Shown piece by piece: positions 39,721-54,999 of a stretch of 64,000 nt of DNA. Numbering within the stretch: the first letter of the stretch is position 1; each line of letters opens with the position of its first letter. Location: positions 62,001-126,000 of the forward strand of contig MBPM02000120.1 of NCBI GenBank assembly GCA_001695595.3, written 5' to 3'. The notes under the pieces were generated by a model that ran no database searches, had not been told where the DNA came from, and saw only the letters and a list, made by a program, of their open reading frames with translations. A program made the position numbers and the translations under genes. Origin of the DNA: Plasmopara viticola. Taxonomy: Eukaryota > Oomycota > Peronosporomycetes > Peronosporales > Peronosporaceae.

Positions 39721-42180
39721 ATCGCTCTTGTGAAGTGCTGAGATGATATACGGCCATAGATACGTCTCTTCTATCATTCTAGACGTCCGCAGACGCAATA
39801 GATGCACAAGTAAGCGTATTGTCGCTCTTGTGAATGGCTGATATGATGTACGGCCATAGATACGTTCTATCTAACATTCTAGACGTGCGCAGATGCAATA
39901 GAGAAACAACAAAGCGTATATTTGCTCTCGTGAAGTGCTATGAAATATAAGGCCATAGATACGTCCTTTCTATCATTTTAGACGTGCGCAGACGCAATAG
40001 GGTCACAACTAAGCGTATATTCGCTCTTGTGAAGTGCTGAGATGATATATGACCACATCTACGGCCATTCTATCGCTCTAGTCGTGTGCAGACGCAAAAG
40101 ATTAACAACTAAGCGTATATTCGCTCTTGTGAAGTGCTGAGATGATATTTGACCATACATACGGCCCTTCTTCTGTTCTAGACGTGTGCAGACGCGATCG
40201 ATGCACAACTAAGCGTATTGTCGCTCTTGTGAAATGCTGGGATGATGTATGGCCATAGATACGTCCTATCTATCGTTGTAGACGTGCGCAGACGCAATAA
40301 AGTGACAACAAAGCGAATATTCGCTCTTGGGAGGTGCTGTGAAGATTTACGGCTATAGATACGTCCTTTCTATCATTGTTGACGTGCGCACACGCAATAG
40401 AATCACAACTAAGCGTATGGTCGCCCTTGTGAAAAGCTGAGATGATATATGACCATAGATATGGCCTTTCTATCATTCTAGACGTGTGCAGACGCAATAG
40501 ATTCCCTACTTAGCGTATTGTCGCTCCTGTCAAGTGCTGAGATGATATATGACCATAGATACGTCTCTTTTTTCATTCTAGACGTGTGCAGACACAATCG
40601 ATGCACAATTTAGCGTATTGTCGCTCTTGTGAAGTGAGGGATGATGATTTACCGCCATAGATACGTTCTATCTATCATTCTAGACGTCCGCAGACGCAAT
40701 AGATGCACAACTAAGCTTATTGTCGCTCTTGCGAAGTGCTGATATGATGTACGGCTATAGATACGTTCTATCTAACACTCTAGACGTGCGCAGATGCAAT
40801 AGAGGAACAACAAAGCGTATATTTGCTCTCGTGAAGTGCTATGAAATATAAGGCCATAGATACGTCCTTTCTGTCATTTTAGACGTGCGCAGACGCAATA
40901 GGGTCACATCTAAGGGTATATTTCCTCTTGTGAAGTGCTGAGATGATATATGACCATAGATCCGGCCTTTCTACCATTCTAGACGTGTGCAGACGCAATA
41001 GATGCACAACTAAGCGTATATTCGCTCTTGTGAAGTGCTGAACCGATCTACGGCCATAGATACGTCCTTTCTATCATTCTAGACGTGTGCAGACGCAATA
41101 GATTCCCAACTTAGCGTATTGTCGCTCCTGTGAAGTGCTGAGATCATATATGACCATATATACGTCTCTTTTTCCATTCTAGACGTGTGCAGACACAATA
41201 GATGCACAATTTAGCGTATTGTCGCTCATGTGAAGTGCTGGGATGATGATTTACCGCCATAGATACGTTCTATCTATCATTCTAGACGTGCTTAGACGCA
41301 ATAAAGTAACAACTAAGCGTATATTCGCTCTTGTGAAGTGCTGAGATGATATACGACCATAGATACGTCCTTTGTATCATTCTAGACGTGTGCAGACGCA
41401 ATAGATTCCCAACTTAGCGTATTGTCGCTCCTGTGAAGTGCTGAGATAATATATGACCATTGATACGTCTCTTTTTCCATTCTAGACGTGTGCAGACACA
41501 ATAGATGCACAGTTTAGCGTATTGCCGCTCTTGTGAAGTGCCGAGATGATATACGACCATAGATACGGCCTTTGTACCATTCTAGACGTGTGCAGACGCA
41601 ATCGATTCACAACTACGCGTATTGCCGGTCTTGTGAAGTGCTGAGATGATGTACGGCCATAGATACGTCCTATCGATATTTCTAGACGTCCACAGACGGA
41701 ATAGATGCACAACTAAGCGTATTGTCGCTCTTGTGAAGTGCTGAGATGATGTACGGCCATAGATACGTTCAATCTATCATTCTAGACGTGCGCGGATGCA
41801 ATAGAGTAAGAACAAAGCGTATATTTGCTCTCGTGAAGTGCTATGAATATATACGGCCATAGATAAGTCCTTTCTATCATTTAAGACGTGCGCAGACGCA
41901 ATAGGGTCACACCTAAAGGTATATTCGCTTTTGTGAAGTGCTGAGATAATATGTAACCATAGATATGACCTTTCTACCATTCTAGACGTGTGCAGACGCA
42001 ATAGATGCACCACTAAGCGTAATGTCGCTCTTGTGAAGTTCTGGGATGATATACAGCCCTAGATACGTCTTTTCTATCATTCTAGACGATCGCAGACGCA
42101 ATAAAGCAACAACTGAGCGTAATTTGCTCGTGTGAAGTGCTGAGATGATATATGACCATAGATACGTCTTTTCTACCATT

Positions 42181-42960
42181 CTAGAAGTGTGCAGACGCAA
42201 TAGATGCACAACTAAGCGTATATTCGCTCTTGTGAAGTGCTGAGATGTTGTACCGCCTTAGATACGTCCTATCGATAATTCTAGACGTGCGCAGACGCAA
42301 TAGATGCATAACTTAGCGTATTGTCGCTCTTGTGAAGATCTGGGATGATATACAGCCCTAGATACGTCTTTTCTAGCATTCTAGACCCGTGCTAACGAAA
42401 TAGGTTCACAACTAAGCGTATTGTCGCTCTTGTGAAGTGCTGAGATGATGTACGGCCATAGATACGTCCTTTCTATCATTCTAGACGTGCGCAGACGCAA
42501 CAGAGCCACAACAAGCGTATATTCGCTTTTCTGAAGTGCTGTAAAGATATACGGCCATATATACATCCCTTCTATCATTCTAGACGTGCATAGACGCAAC
42601 AGGGTCACAATTAAGCGTATATTCGCTCTTGTGAAGCGCCGAGATGATATACGGCTATAGATACGTCATTTCTATCATTCTAGACGTGCGCAGACGCAAC
42701 AGGGTCACAACTAAGCGTATATTCGCTCTTGTGAAGTGCTGAGATGATGTACGGCCATAGATACGTCGTTTCTACCATTCTAGAAGTGTGCAGACGCAAT
42801 AGATGCACAACTAAGCGTATATTCGCTCTTGTGAAGTGCTGAGATGTTGTACCGCCTTAGATACGTCCTATCGATAATTCTAGACGTGCGCAGACGCAAT
42901 AGATGCATAACTTAGCGTATTGTCGCTCTTGGGAAGATCTGGGATGATATACAGCCCTAG
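42181..42960 (+). repeat. Satellite local duplication, 600-bp spacing
   Basis: The block with CTAGAAGTGTGCAGACG, TGTTGTACCGCCTTAGATAC and CCTATCGATAATTCTAGAC at 42181-42360 recurs at 42781-42960. It lies at the left border of the homogeneous 5-mer domain. Confidence 0.8.
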
Positions 42961-45900
42961 ATACGTCCTTTCTAGCATTCTAGACGTGTGCAGACGCAAT
43001 AGATGCACAACTAAGCGTATTGTCGCTCTTGTGAAGTGCTGAGATGATGTACGGCCATAGATACGTCCTTTTTATCATTCTAGACGCGCACAGACGCAAT
43101 AAGGCGACAACAAAGCGAATATTCACTCTTGGGAAGTGCTGTGAAGATAAACGGCTATAGATACGTTCTTTTTATCATTCTAGACATGCGAAGACGCAAT
43201 AGACTCACAACTAAGCGTATATTCGCTATTATGAAGTGCTGAGATGATATATGACCAAAGATACGGCCTTTTTACCATTCTAGACGTGTGCAGACGCAAT
43301 AGATGCACAACTAAGCGTATTGTCGCTCTTGTGAAGATCTGGGATGATATACAGCCCTAGATACGTCCTTTCTAGCATTCTAGACGTGTGCAGACGCAAT
43401 AGATGCACAACTAAGCGTATTGTCGCTCTTGTGAAGATCTGGGATGATATACAGCCCTAGATACGTCTTCTCTAGCATGCTAGACCTGTGCTAACGAAAT
43501 AGGTTCACAACTAAGCGTATTGTCGCTCTTGTGAAGTGCTGAGATGATGTACGGCCATAGATACGTCCTTTTTATCATTCTAGACGCGTACAGACGCAAT
43601 AAGGCGACAACAAAGCGAATATTCACTCTTGGGAAGTGCTGTGAAGATAAACGGCTATAGATACGTTCTTTTTATCATTCTAGACATGCGAAGACGCAAT
43701 AGACTCACAACTAAGCGTATATTCGCTATTATGAAGTGCTGAGATGATATATGACCATAGATACGGCCTTTTTACCATTCTAGACGTGTGCAGACGCAAT
43801 AGATGCACAACTAAGCGTATTGTCGCTCTTGTGAAGATCTGGGATGATATACAGCCCTAGATACGTCCTTTCTAGTATTCTAGACGTGTGCAGACGCAAT
43901 AGATGCACAACTAAGCGTATTGTCGCTCTTGTGAAGATCTGGGATGATATACAGCCCTAGATACGTCTTTTCTAGCATTCTAGACCTGTGCTAACGAAAT
44001 AGGTTCACAACTAAGCGTATTGTCGCTCTTGTGAAGTGCTGAGATGATGTACGGCCATAGATACGTCCTTTTTATCATTCTAGACGCGCACAGACGCAAT
44101 AAGGCGACAACAAAGCGAATATTCACTCTTGGGAAGTGCTGTGAAGATAAACGGCTATAGATACGTTCTTTTTATCATTCTAGACATGCGAAGACGCAAT
44201 AGACTCACAACTAAGCGTATATTCGCTATTATGAAGTGCTGAGATGATATATGACCAAAGATACGGCCTTTTTACCATTCTAGACGTGTGCAGACGCAAT
44301 AGATGCACAACTAAGCGTATATTCGCTATTATGAAGTGCTGAGATGATATATGACCATAGATACGGCCTTTTTACCATTCTAGACGTGTGCAGACGCAAT
44401 AGATGCACAACTAAGCGTATTGTCGCTCTTGTGAAGATCTGGGATGATATACAGCCCTAGATACGTCCTTTCTAGTATTCTAGACGTGTGCAGACGCAAT
44501 AGATGCACAACTAAGCGTATTGTCGCTCTTGTGAAGATCTGGGATGATATACAGCCCTAGATACGTCTTTTCTAGCATTCTAGACCTGTGCTAACGAAAT
44601 AGGTTCACAACTAAGCGTATTGTCGCTCTTGTGAAGTGCTGAGATGATGTACGGCCATAGATACGTCCTTTTTATCATTCTAGACGCGCACAGACGCAAT
44701 AAGGCGACAACAAAGCGAATATTCACTCTTGGGAAGTGCTGTGAAGATAAACGGCTATAGATACGTTCTTTTTATCATTCTAGACATGCGAAGACGCAAT
44801 AGACTCACAACTAAGCGTATATTCGCTATTATGAAGTGCTGAGATGATATATGACCATAGATACGGCCTTTTTACCATTCTAGACGTGTGCAGACGCAAT
44901 AGATGCACAACTAAGCGTATTGTCGCTCTTGTGAAGATCTGGGATGATATACAGCCCTAGATACGTCCTTTCTAGCATTCTAGACGTGTGCAGACGCAAT
45001 AGATGCACAACTAAGCGTATTGTCGCTCTTGTGAAGATCTGGGATGATATACAGCCCTAGATACGTCTTCTCTAGCATTCTAGACCTGTGCTAACGAAAT
45101 AGGTTCACAACTAAGCGTATTGTCGCTCTTGTGAAGTGCTGAGATGATGTACGGCCATAGATACGTCCTTTTTATCATTCTAGACGCGCACAGACGCAAT
45201 AAGGCGACAACAAAGCGAATATTCACTCTTGGGAAGTGCTGTGAAGATAAACGGCTATAGATACGTTCTTTTTATCATTCTAGACATGCGAAGACGCAAT
45301 AGACTCACAACTAAGCGTATATTCGCTATTATGAAGTGCTGAGATGATATATGACCATAGATACGGCCTTTTTACCATTCTAGACGTGTGCAGACGCAAT
45401 AGATGCACAACTAAGCGTATTGTCGCTCTTGTGAAGATCTGGGATGATATACAGCCCTAGATACGTCCTTTCTAGTATTCTAGACGTGTGCAGACGCAAT
45501 AGATGCACAACTAAGCGTATTGTCGCTCTTGTGAAGATCTGGGATGATATACAGCCCTAGATACGTCTTTTCTAGCATTCTAGACCTGTGCTAACGAAAT
45601 AGGTTCACAACTAAGCGTATTGTCGCTCTTGTGAAGTGCTGAGATGATGTACGGCCATAGATACGTCCTTTTTATCATTCTAGACGCGCACAGACGCAAT
45701 AAGGCGACAACAAAGCGAATATTCACTCTTGGGAAGTGCTGTGAAGATAAACGGCTATAGATACGTTCTTTTTATCATTCTAGACATGCGAAGACGCAAT
45801 AGACTCACAACTAAGCGTATATTCGCTATTATGAAGTGCTGAGATGATATATGACCAAAGATACGGCCTTTTTACCATTCTAGACGTGTGCAGACGCAAT

Positions 45901-48900
45901 AGATGCACAACTAAGCGTATATTCGCTATTATGAAGTGCTGAGATGATATATGACCATAGATACGGCCTTTTTACCATTCTAGACGTGTGCAGACGCAAT
46001 AGATGCACAACTAAGCGTATTGTCGCTCTTGTGAAGATCTGGGATGATATACAGCCCTAGATACGTCCTTTCTAGTATTCTAGACGTGTGCAGACGCAAT
46101 AGATGCACAACTAAGCGTATTGTCGCTCTTGTGAAGATCTGGGATGATATACAGCCCTAGATACGTCTTTTCTAGCATTCTAGACCTGTGCTAACGAAAT
46201 AGGTTCACAACTAAGCGTATTGTCGCTCTTGTGAAGTGCTGAGATGATGTACGGCCATAGATACGTCCTTTTTATCATTCTAGACGCGCACAGACGCAAT
46301 AAGGCGACAACAAAGCGAATATTCACTCTTGGGAAGTGCTGTGAAGATAAACGGCTATAGATACGTTCTTTTTATCATTCTAGACATGCGAAGACGCAAT
46401 AGACTCACAACTAAGCGTATATTCGCTATTATGAAGTGCTGAGATGATATATGACCATAGATACGGCCTTTTTACCATTCTAGACGTGTGCAGACGCAAT
46501 AGATGCACAACTAAGCGTATTGTCGCTCTTGTGAAGATCTGGGATGATATACAGCCCTAGATACGTCCTTTCTAGCATTCTAGACGTGTGCAGACGCAAT
46601 AGATGCACAACTAAGCGTATTGTCGCTCTTGTGAAGATCTGGGATGATATACAGCCCTAGATACGTCTTCTCTAGCATTCTAGACCTGTGCTAACGAAAT
46701 AGGTTCACAACTAAGCGTATTGTCGCTCTTGTGAAGTGCTGAGATGATGTACGGCCATAGATACGTCCTTTTTATCATTCTAGACGCGCACAGACGCAAT
46801 AAGGCGACAACAAAGCGAATATTCACTCTTGGGAAGTGCTGTGAAGATAAACGGCTATAGATACGTTCTTTTTATCATTCTAGACATGCGAAGACGCAAT
46901 AGACTCACAACTAAGCGTATATTCGCTATTATGAAGTGCTGAGATGATATATGACCATAGATACGGCCTTTTTACCATTCTAGACGTGTGCAGACGCAAT
47001 AGATGCACAACTAAGCGTATTGTCGCTCTTGTGAAGATCTGGGATGATATACAGCCCTAGATACGTCCTTTCTAGTATTCTAGACGTGTGCAGACGCAAT
47101 AGATGCACAACTAAGCGTATTGTCGCTCTTGTGAAGATCTGGGATGATATACAGCCCTAGATACGTCTTTTCTAGCATTCTAGACCTGTGCTAACGAAAT
47201 AGGTTCACAACTAAGCGTATTGTCGCTCTTGTGAAGTGCTGAGATGATGTACGGCCATAGATACGTCTTTTTTATCATTCTAGACGCGCACAGACGCAAT
47301 AAGGCGACAACAAAGCGAATATTCACTCTTGGGAAGTGCTGTGAAGATAAACGGCTATAGATACGTTCTTTTTATCATTCTAGACATGCGAAGACGCAAT
47401 AGACTCACAACTAAGCGTATATTCGCTATTATGAAGTGCTGAGATGATATATGACCATAGATACGGCCTTTTTACCATTCTAGACGTGTGCAGACGCAAT
47501 AGATGCACAACTAAGCGTATTGTCGCTCTTGTGAAGATCTGGGATGATATACAGCCCTAGATACGTCCTTTCTAGCATTCTAGACGTGTGCAGACGCAAT
47601 AGATGCACAACTAAGCGTATTGTCGCTCTTGTGAAGATCTGGGATGATATACAGCCCTAGATACGTCTTTTCTAGCATTCTAGACCTGTGCTAACGAAAT
47701 AGGTTCACAACTAAGCGTATTGTCGCTCTTGTGAAGTGCTGAGATGATGTACGGCCATAGATACGTCCTTTTTATCATTCTAGACGCGCACAGACGCAAT
47801 AAGGCGACAACAAGCGAATATTCACTCTTGGGAAGTGCTGTGAAGATAAACGGCTATAGATACGTTCTTTTTATCATTCTAGACATGCGAAGACGCAATA
47901 GACTCACAACTAAGCGTATATTCGCTATTATGAAGTGCTGAGATGATATATGACCATAGATACGGCCTTTTTACCATTCTAGACGTGTGCAGACGCAATA
48001 GATGCACAACTAAGCGTATTGTCGCTCTTGTGAAGATCTGGGATGATATACAGCCCTAGATACGTCTTCTCTAGCATTCTAGACCTGTGCTAACGAAATA
48101 GGTTCACAACTTAGCGTATTGTCGCTCTTGTGAAGTGCTGAGATGATGTACGGCCATAGATATGTCCTTTTTATCATTCTAGACGCGCACAGACGCAATA
48201 AGGCGACAACAAAGCGAATATTCACTCTTGGGAAGTGCTGTGAAGATAAACGGCTATAGATACGTTCTTTTTATCATTCTAGACATGCGAAGACGCAATA
48301 GACTCACAACTAAGCGTATATTCGCTATTATGAAGTGCTGAGATGATATATGACCATAGAAACGGCCTTTTTACCATTCTAGACGTGTGCAGACGCAATA
48401 GATGCACAACTAAGCGTATTGTCGCTCTTCTGAAGTGCTGGGATGATATACAGCCATAAATACGTCTTTTCTACCATTCTAGACGTGTGCAGACGCAATA
48501 GATGCACAACTAAGCGTATTGTCGCTATTGTGAAGTGCTGGGATGATGTACGGTCATAGATACGTTCTATCTATCATTTCAGACGTGTGCAGACGCAATA
48601 GACTCACAACTAAGCGTATATTCGCTATTATGAAGTGCTGAGATGATATATGACCATAGATACGGCCTTTTTACCATTCTAGACGTGTGCAGACGCAATA
48701 GATGCACAACTAAGCGTATTGTCGCTCTTGTGAAGATCTGGGATGATATACAGCCCTAGATACGTCTTCTCTAGCATTCTAGACCTGTGCTAACGAAATA
48801 GGTTCACAACTTAGCGTATTGTCGCTCTTGTGAAGTGCTGAGATGATGTACGGCCATAGATACGTCCTTTTTATCATTCTAGATGCGCACAGACGCAATA

Positions 48901-49500
48901 AGGCGACAACAAAGCGAATATTCACTCTTGGGAAGTGCTGTGAAGATAAACGGCTATAGATACGTTCTTTTTATCATTCTAGACATGCGAAGACGCAATA
49001 GACTCACAACTAAGCGTATATTCGCTATTATGAAGTGCTGAGATGATATATGACCATAGATACGGCCTTTTTACCATTCTAGACGTGTGCAGACGCAATA
49101 GATGCACAACTAAGCGTATTGTCGCTCTTGTGAAGATCTGGGATGATATACAGCCCTAGATACGTCCTTTCTAGCATTCTAGACGTGTGCAGACGCAATA
49201 GATGCACAACTAAGCGTATTGTCGCTCTTGTGAAGATCTGGGATGATATACAGCCCTAGATACGTCTTCTCTAGCATTCTAGACCTGTGCTAACGAAATA
49301 GGTTCACAACTAAGCGTATTGTCGCTCTTGTGAAGTGCTGAGATGATGTACGGCCATAGATACGTCCTTTCTTTCATTCTAGACGCGCACAGACGCAATA
49401 AGGCGACAACAAAGCGAATATTCACTCTTGGGAAGTGCTGTGAAGATAAACGGCTATAGATACGTTCTTTCTATCATTATAGACATGCGAAGACGCAAGA
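42961..49500 (+). repeat. Homogeneous 5-mer higher-order satellite domain
   Basis: Five monomer types repeat in order. They are marked by GACGCGCACAGACGCAATAA, GACATGCGAAGACGCAATAG, ATACGGCCTTTTTACCATTC, TCCTTTCTAGCATTC or TCCTTTCTAGTATTC with GAAGATCTGGGATG, and GACCTGTGCTAACGAAATAG. The GACATGCGAAGACG monomer recurs at 43181, 43681, 44181, 44781, 45281, 45781, 46381, 46881 and 47381, that is every 500 or 600 bp. Copies are almost identical, unlike the flanking array. Confidence 0.92.
43461..47860 (+). repeat. 1600-bp super-repeat (16 monomers), about 2.7 copies
   Basis: The spacing pattern 500-600-500 bp and diagnostic variants recur every 1600 bp. GTCTTCTCTAGCAT or its one-base variant is at about 43465, 45065 and 46665. 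The extra ATTCGCTATTATGAAGTGCT monomer is at about 44321 and 45921. The ACCAAAG variant is at about 44255 and 45855. Units therefore spread in blocks of 16 monomers. Confidence 0.85.
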
Positions 49501-51540
49501 GATGCACAACTAAGCGTATATTCGCTCTTGTGAAGTGCTGGGATGATATATGACCATAGCTACGGCCTATCGACCATTCTAAACGTGCGCAGACGCAACA
49601 GAGCAATAACAAGGCGTATATTAACTATCGTGAAGTGGTGGGAAGATATACGGCCATAGATTCGTCCTTTCTATCATTCTAAAATAGTTTAGATGCATCA
49701 GGGTCACAACCAAGCGTATATTCGCTTTTTTGAAGTGCTGGGATGATGTTCGGCTAAAGATACGTCCTTTCTATCAATCTAGACGTGCGCAGACGCAATA
49801 AAGCACAACAAAGCGTATAATCGCTCTTGGGAAGTGCTGTGAAGATATACAGCTATAGATACGTCCTTTCTGTCCTTCTAGACGTGCGCAGACGCAATAG
49901 ATTCACAACAAGGCGTATTGTCGCTCTTGTGAAGTGCCGAGATAATATACGACCAAAGATACGGCCTTTGTGACATTCTAGACGTGTGAAGACGCAATAG
50001 ATTCACAACTAAGCGTATTATCGCTCTAGCGAAGATTTGGGATGATATACAGCCCTAGATACGTCCTTTCTAGCATTCTAGACGTGTGCAGACGCAATAG
50101 GGTCACAACTAAAGGTATATTCGCTTTTGTGAAGTGCTGAGATAAAATATGACCATAGATATGGCCTTTCTACAATTTTAGACGTGTGCAGACGCAATAC
50201 ATGCACAACTAAGCGTATTGTCGCTCTTGTGAAGTTCTGGGATGATATACAGCCCTAGATACGTCTTTCCTAGCTTCTAGACGCTCGCAGACGAATAGGT
50301 CAAACTAAGCGTACTCTGGAATTGCTGAGATGATATATGACCATGGATACGTCTTTTCTACCATTCTAGACGTGTGCAGACGCAAAATATTCACAACTAA
50401 GCGTATTGCCGGTCTTGTGAAGTGCTGAGATGATGTACGACCATAGATACGTCCTATCTATCATATTTGACGTCCGCAGACGCATTAGATGCACAACTAA
50501 GTGTATTGTCGCTCTTGTGAAGTGCTGAGATGATGTACGGCCATAGATACGTCCTTTCTATCATTTTAGACGTGCGCAGACGCAAAAGGGTCACAACTAA
50601 AGGTATATTCGCTTTTGTGAAGTGCTGAGATAAAATATGACCATAGATATGGCCTTTCTACAATTTTAGACGTGTGCAGACGCAATACATGCACAACTAA
50701 GCGTATTGTCGCTCTTGTGAAGTTCTGGGATGATATACAGCCCTAGATACGTCTTACCTATCATTCTAGACGCTCGCAGACGCGATAGGGTCAAAACTAA
50801 GCGTATATTTGCTCGTGTGAATTGCTGAGATGATATATGACCATAGATACGTCTTTTTTACCATTCTAGGCGTGTGCAGGCGCAATAGATGCACAACTAT
50901 GCGTATTGTCGCTCTTTTGAAGTGCCGAGATGATATACGACCATACATACGGCCTTTTTACCATTCCAGACGTGTGCAGACGCAATAGATTCACAACTAA
51001 GCGTATATTCGTTTTTGGAAAGTGCTGAGATGATCTACGGCCATAGATTCGTCCTATCTATCATTCTAGACGTCCGCAGTCGCAAAAGATGCACAACTAA
51101 GCGTATTGTAGATCTTGTGAAGTGCTGAGATGATGTACGGCCATAGATACGTCCTAGCTATCATTCCAAAGTGCGCAGACGCAATAGAGCAACAACAAAG
51201 CGTATTTTTGCTCTCGTGTAGTGCTATTAATATATACGGCCATAGATACGTCCTTTCTATCATTTTAGACGTGAGCAGACGCAATAGGGTCACAACTAAG
51301 GGTATATTCGCTTTTGTGAAGTGCTGAGATAATATATGACCATAGATACGGCTTTTTTACCATTTTAGACGTGTGCAGACGCAATAGATGCACAACTAAG
51401 CGTATTGTCGCTCTTGCGAAGGGCTGAGATGATCTACGGCCATAGATACGTCCTATCTATCATTCTAGACGTCCGCAGACGCAAAAGATGCACAGCTAAG
51501 CGTATTGTAGATCTTGTGAAGTGCTGAGATGATGTACGGC

Positions 51541-53680
51541 CATAGATACGTCCTAGCTATCATTCTAGACGTGCGCAGACGCAATAGAGCAACAAGAAAC
51601 CGTATATTTGCTCTCGTGTAGTGCTATTATTTTTTACGGCCATAGATACGTCCTTTCTATCATTTTAGACGTGAGCAGACGCAATAGGGTCACAACTAAG
51701 GGTATATTCGCTTTTGTGAAGTGCTGAGATAATATATGACCATAGATACGGCTTTTTTACCATTCTAGACGTGTGTAGACGCAATAGATGCACAACTACG
51801 CGTATTGTCGCTCTTGTGAGGTGCTGGGATAATATACAGCCCTTGAAACGTCTTTTCTATCATTCTAGACGCGCGCAGACGCAATAGGGTCACAATTTAG
51901 CGTATTGTCGCTCTTGTGAAGTGCTGGGATGTTGTACCGCCATAGACACGTCCTATCGATAATTCTAGACGTGCGCAGACGCAACAAAGCAACAAGTGAG
52001 CGTATATTTGCTCGAGTGAAGTGCTAATATGATATATGACCATAGAAACGTCTTTTCTACTATTCTAAACGTGTGCAGACGCAATAGATGCACAACTATT
52101 CGTATTGTCGCTCTTGTGAAGTGCCGAGATGATATACGACCATAGATACGGCCTTTGTAACATTCTAGACGTGTGCAGACGCAATAGATTCACAACTAAG
52201 CGTATATTCGTTTTTGAAAAGTGCTGAGATGACCTACGGCCATAGATACGTCCTATCTATCATTCTAGTTGTCTGCAGACGCAAAAGATGCACAACTAAG
52301 CGTATTCTCGAACTTGCGAAGTGCTGAGATGATGTACGGCCATAGATACGTCCTAGCTATCATTTTAGACGTGCGCAGACGCAATAGAGCAACAACAAAG
52401 CGTATATTTGCTCTCGTGTAGTGCTATAAATATATACGGTTATAGATACGTCCTTTCACTCATTTTAGACGTGAGCAGACGCAATAAGGTCACAACTAAG
52501 AATATATTCGCTTTTGTGAAGTGCTGAGATAATATATGACCATAGATACGGCCCTTCTACCATTCTAGACGTGTGCACACGCAATAGATGCACAACTAAG
52601 CGTATTGTCGCTCTTGTGAGGTGCTGGGATAATATACAGCCCTAGATACATCTTTTCTATCATTCTAGACGCGCGCAGACGCAATAGGGTCACAATTTAG
52701 CGTATTGTCGCTCTTGTAAAGTGCTGGGATGTTGTACCGCCATAGACACGTCCTATCGATAATTCTACACGTGCGCAGACGCGATAAAGCAACAACTGAG
52801 CGTATATTTGCTCGAATGAAGTGATGGGATAATATATGACCATTGATACGTCTTTTCTACTATACTAGACGTGTGCAGACGCAATAGATGCACAACTATG
52901 CGTATTGTCGCTCTTGTGAAGTGCCGGGATGATATACGACCATAGATACGGCCTTTGTAACATTCTAGACGTGTGCGGACGCAATAGATTCACAACTAAA
53001 CGTATATTCGTTTTTGGAAAGTGCTGAGATAATCTCCGGCCATAGATACGTCCTATCTATCAATCTAGTTGTCCGCAGACGCAAAAGATGCACAACTAAG
53101 CGTATTGTCGCTCTTGTGAAGTGCTGAGATGATGTACGGCCATAGATACGTCCTAGCTATCATTCTAGATGTGCGCAGACGCAATAGAGCAACAACAAAG
53201 CGTATATTTGCTCTCGTGTAGTGCTAAAAATATATACGGTTATAGAAACGTCCTTTCTATCATTTTAGACGTGAGCAGACGCAATAGGGTCACAACTAAG
53301 CGTATATTCGCTTTTGTGAAGTGCTGAGATAATATATGACCAAGGATACGGTCCTTCTACCATGGTAGACGTGTGCACACGCAATAGATGCACAACTAAG
53401 CGTATTGTCGCTCTTGTGAGGTGCTGGGATAATATACAGCTCTAGATATGTCTTTTCTATCATTCTAGACACGCGCAGACGCAATAGGGTCACAATTTTG
53501 CGTATTATCGCTCTTGTGAAGTGTTGGGATGTTGTACCGGCATAGACACGTCCTATCGATAATTCTAGACGTGTGCAGACGCAATAAAGCAACAACTGAG
53601 CGTATATTTGCTCGAGTGAAAGGCTGAGATGATATATGACCATAGATACGTCTTTTCTACCATTCTAGACGTGTGCAGAC
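51541..53680 (+). repeat. 800-bp 8-mer higher-order satellite domain
   Basis: CATAGATACGTCCTAGCTAT starts at 51541, 52341, 53141 and again at 53941. Between these, variants such as GTGAGGTGCTGGGATAATAT and GACGCGCGCAGACGCAATAG recur in the same order. Copies differ by several percent, so this domain is older than the one at 43-49 kb. Confidence 0.85.
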
Positions 53681-54999
53681 GCAATAGATGCACAACTAAG
53701 CGTATTGTCGCTCTTGTGAAGTGCCGAGATGATATACGACCATACATACGGCCTTTGTACCATTCTAGACGTGTGCAGACGCAAAAGATGCACAACTTAG
53801 CGCATTGTCGCTCTTGTGAAGATCTGGGATGATATACAGCCCTAGATACGTCCTTTCTAGCATTCTAGACGTGTGCAGACGCAATAGATGCACAACTAAG
53901 CGTATTGTAGATCTTGTGAAGTGCTGAGATGATGTACGGCCATAGATACGTCCTAGCTATCATTCTAGAGTGCGCAGACGCAATAGAGCAACAACAAAGC
54001 GTATATTTGCTCTCGTGTAGTGCTATTAATTTATACGGCCATGGATACGTCCTTTCTATCAATTTAGACGTCCGGAGACGCAATAGATGCACAACTTAGC
54101 GTATTGTCGCTCTTGTGAATTGCTGAGATGATATACGACGATAGATACGGCCTTTGTAACATTCTAGACGTGTGCAGACGCAATAGATTCACAACTAAGC
54201 GTATATTCGTTTTTGGAAAGGGCTGAGATGATCTACGGCCATAGATACGTCTTTTCTACCATTCTAGACGTGTGTAGACGCAATAGATGCACAACTTTGC
54301 GTATTGCCGCTCTTGTGAAGTGCTGAGATGATGTACGGCCATAGATACGTCCTAGCTATCATTCTAGACGTGCGCAGACGCAATAGAGCAACAACAAAGC
54401 GTATATTTGCTTTCGTGCAGTGCTATAAATATATACGGTTATAGATACGTCCTTTCCATCATTTTAGACGTGAGCAGACCCAATAGGGTCACAACTAAGG
54501 GTATATTCGCTTTTGTGAAGTGCTGAGATAATATATGACCATAGATACGTCCTAGCTACCATTCTAGACGTGTGCACAAGCAATAGATGCACAACTAAGC
54601 GTATTGTCGCTCTTGTGAGGTGCTGGGATAACATACAGCCCTAGATACGGCTTTTCTATTATTCTAGACGTTTGCAGACGCAATAGATGCACAACTTAGC
54701 GTATTTTCACTCTTGGGAAGTGCTGGGATGATGTACAACTATAAATACGTCCTATCTATCATTCTTGACGTGTGCAGGCGCAATAGGGTCACAACTAAGC
54801 GTATATTTGCTCGTGTGAGGTGCTGGGATGATATTCAGCCATAGATACGTCTTTTCTACCATTCTAGACGTGTCCAGACGCAATAGAAGCACAACTAAGC
54901 GTATATTCGAGTGCTGAGATGATATATGACCATAGATACGGCCTTTCTACCATTCTAGACATGTGCAGACGCAATGTATTCACAACTAAGCGTATTGTC

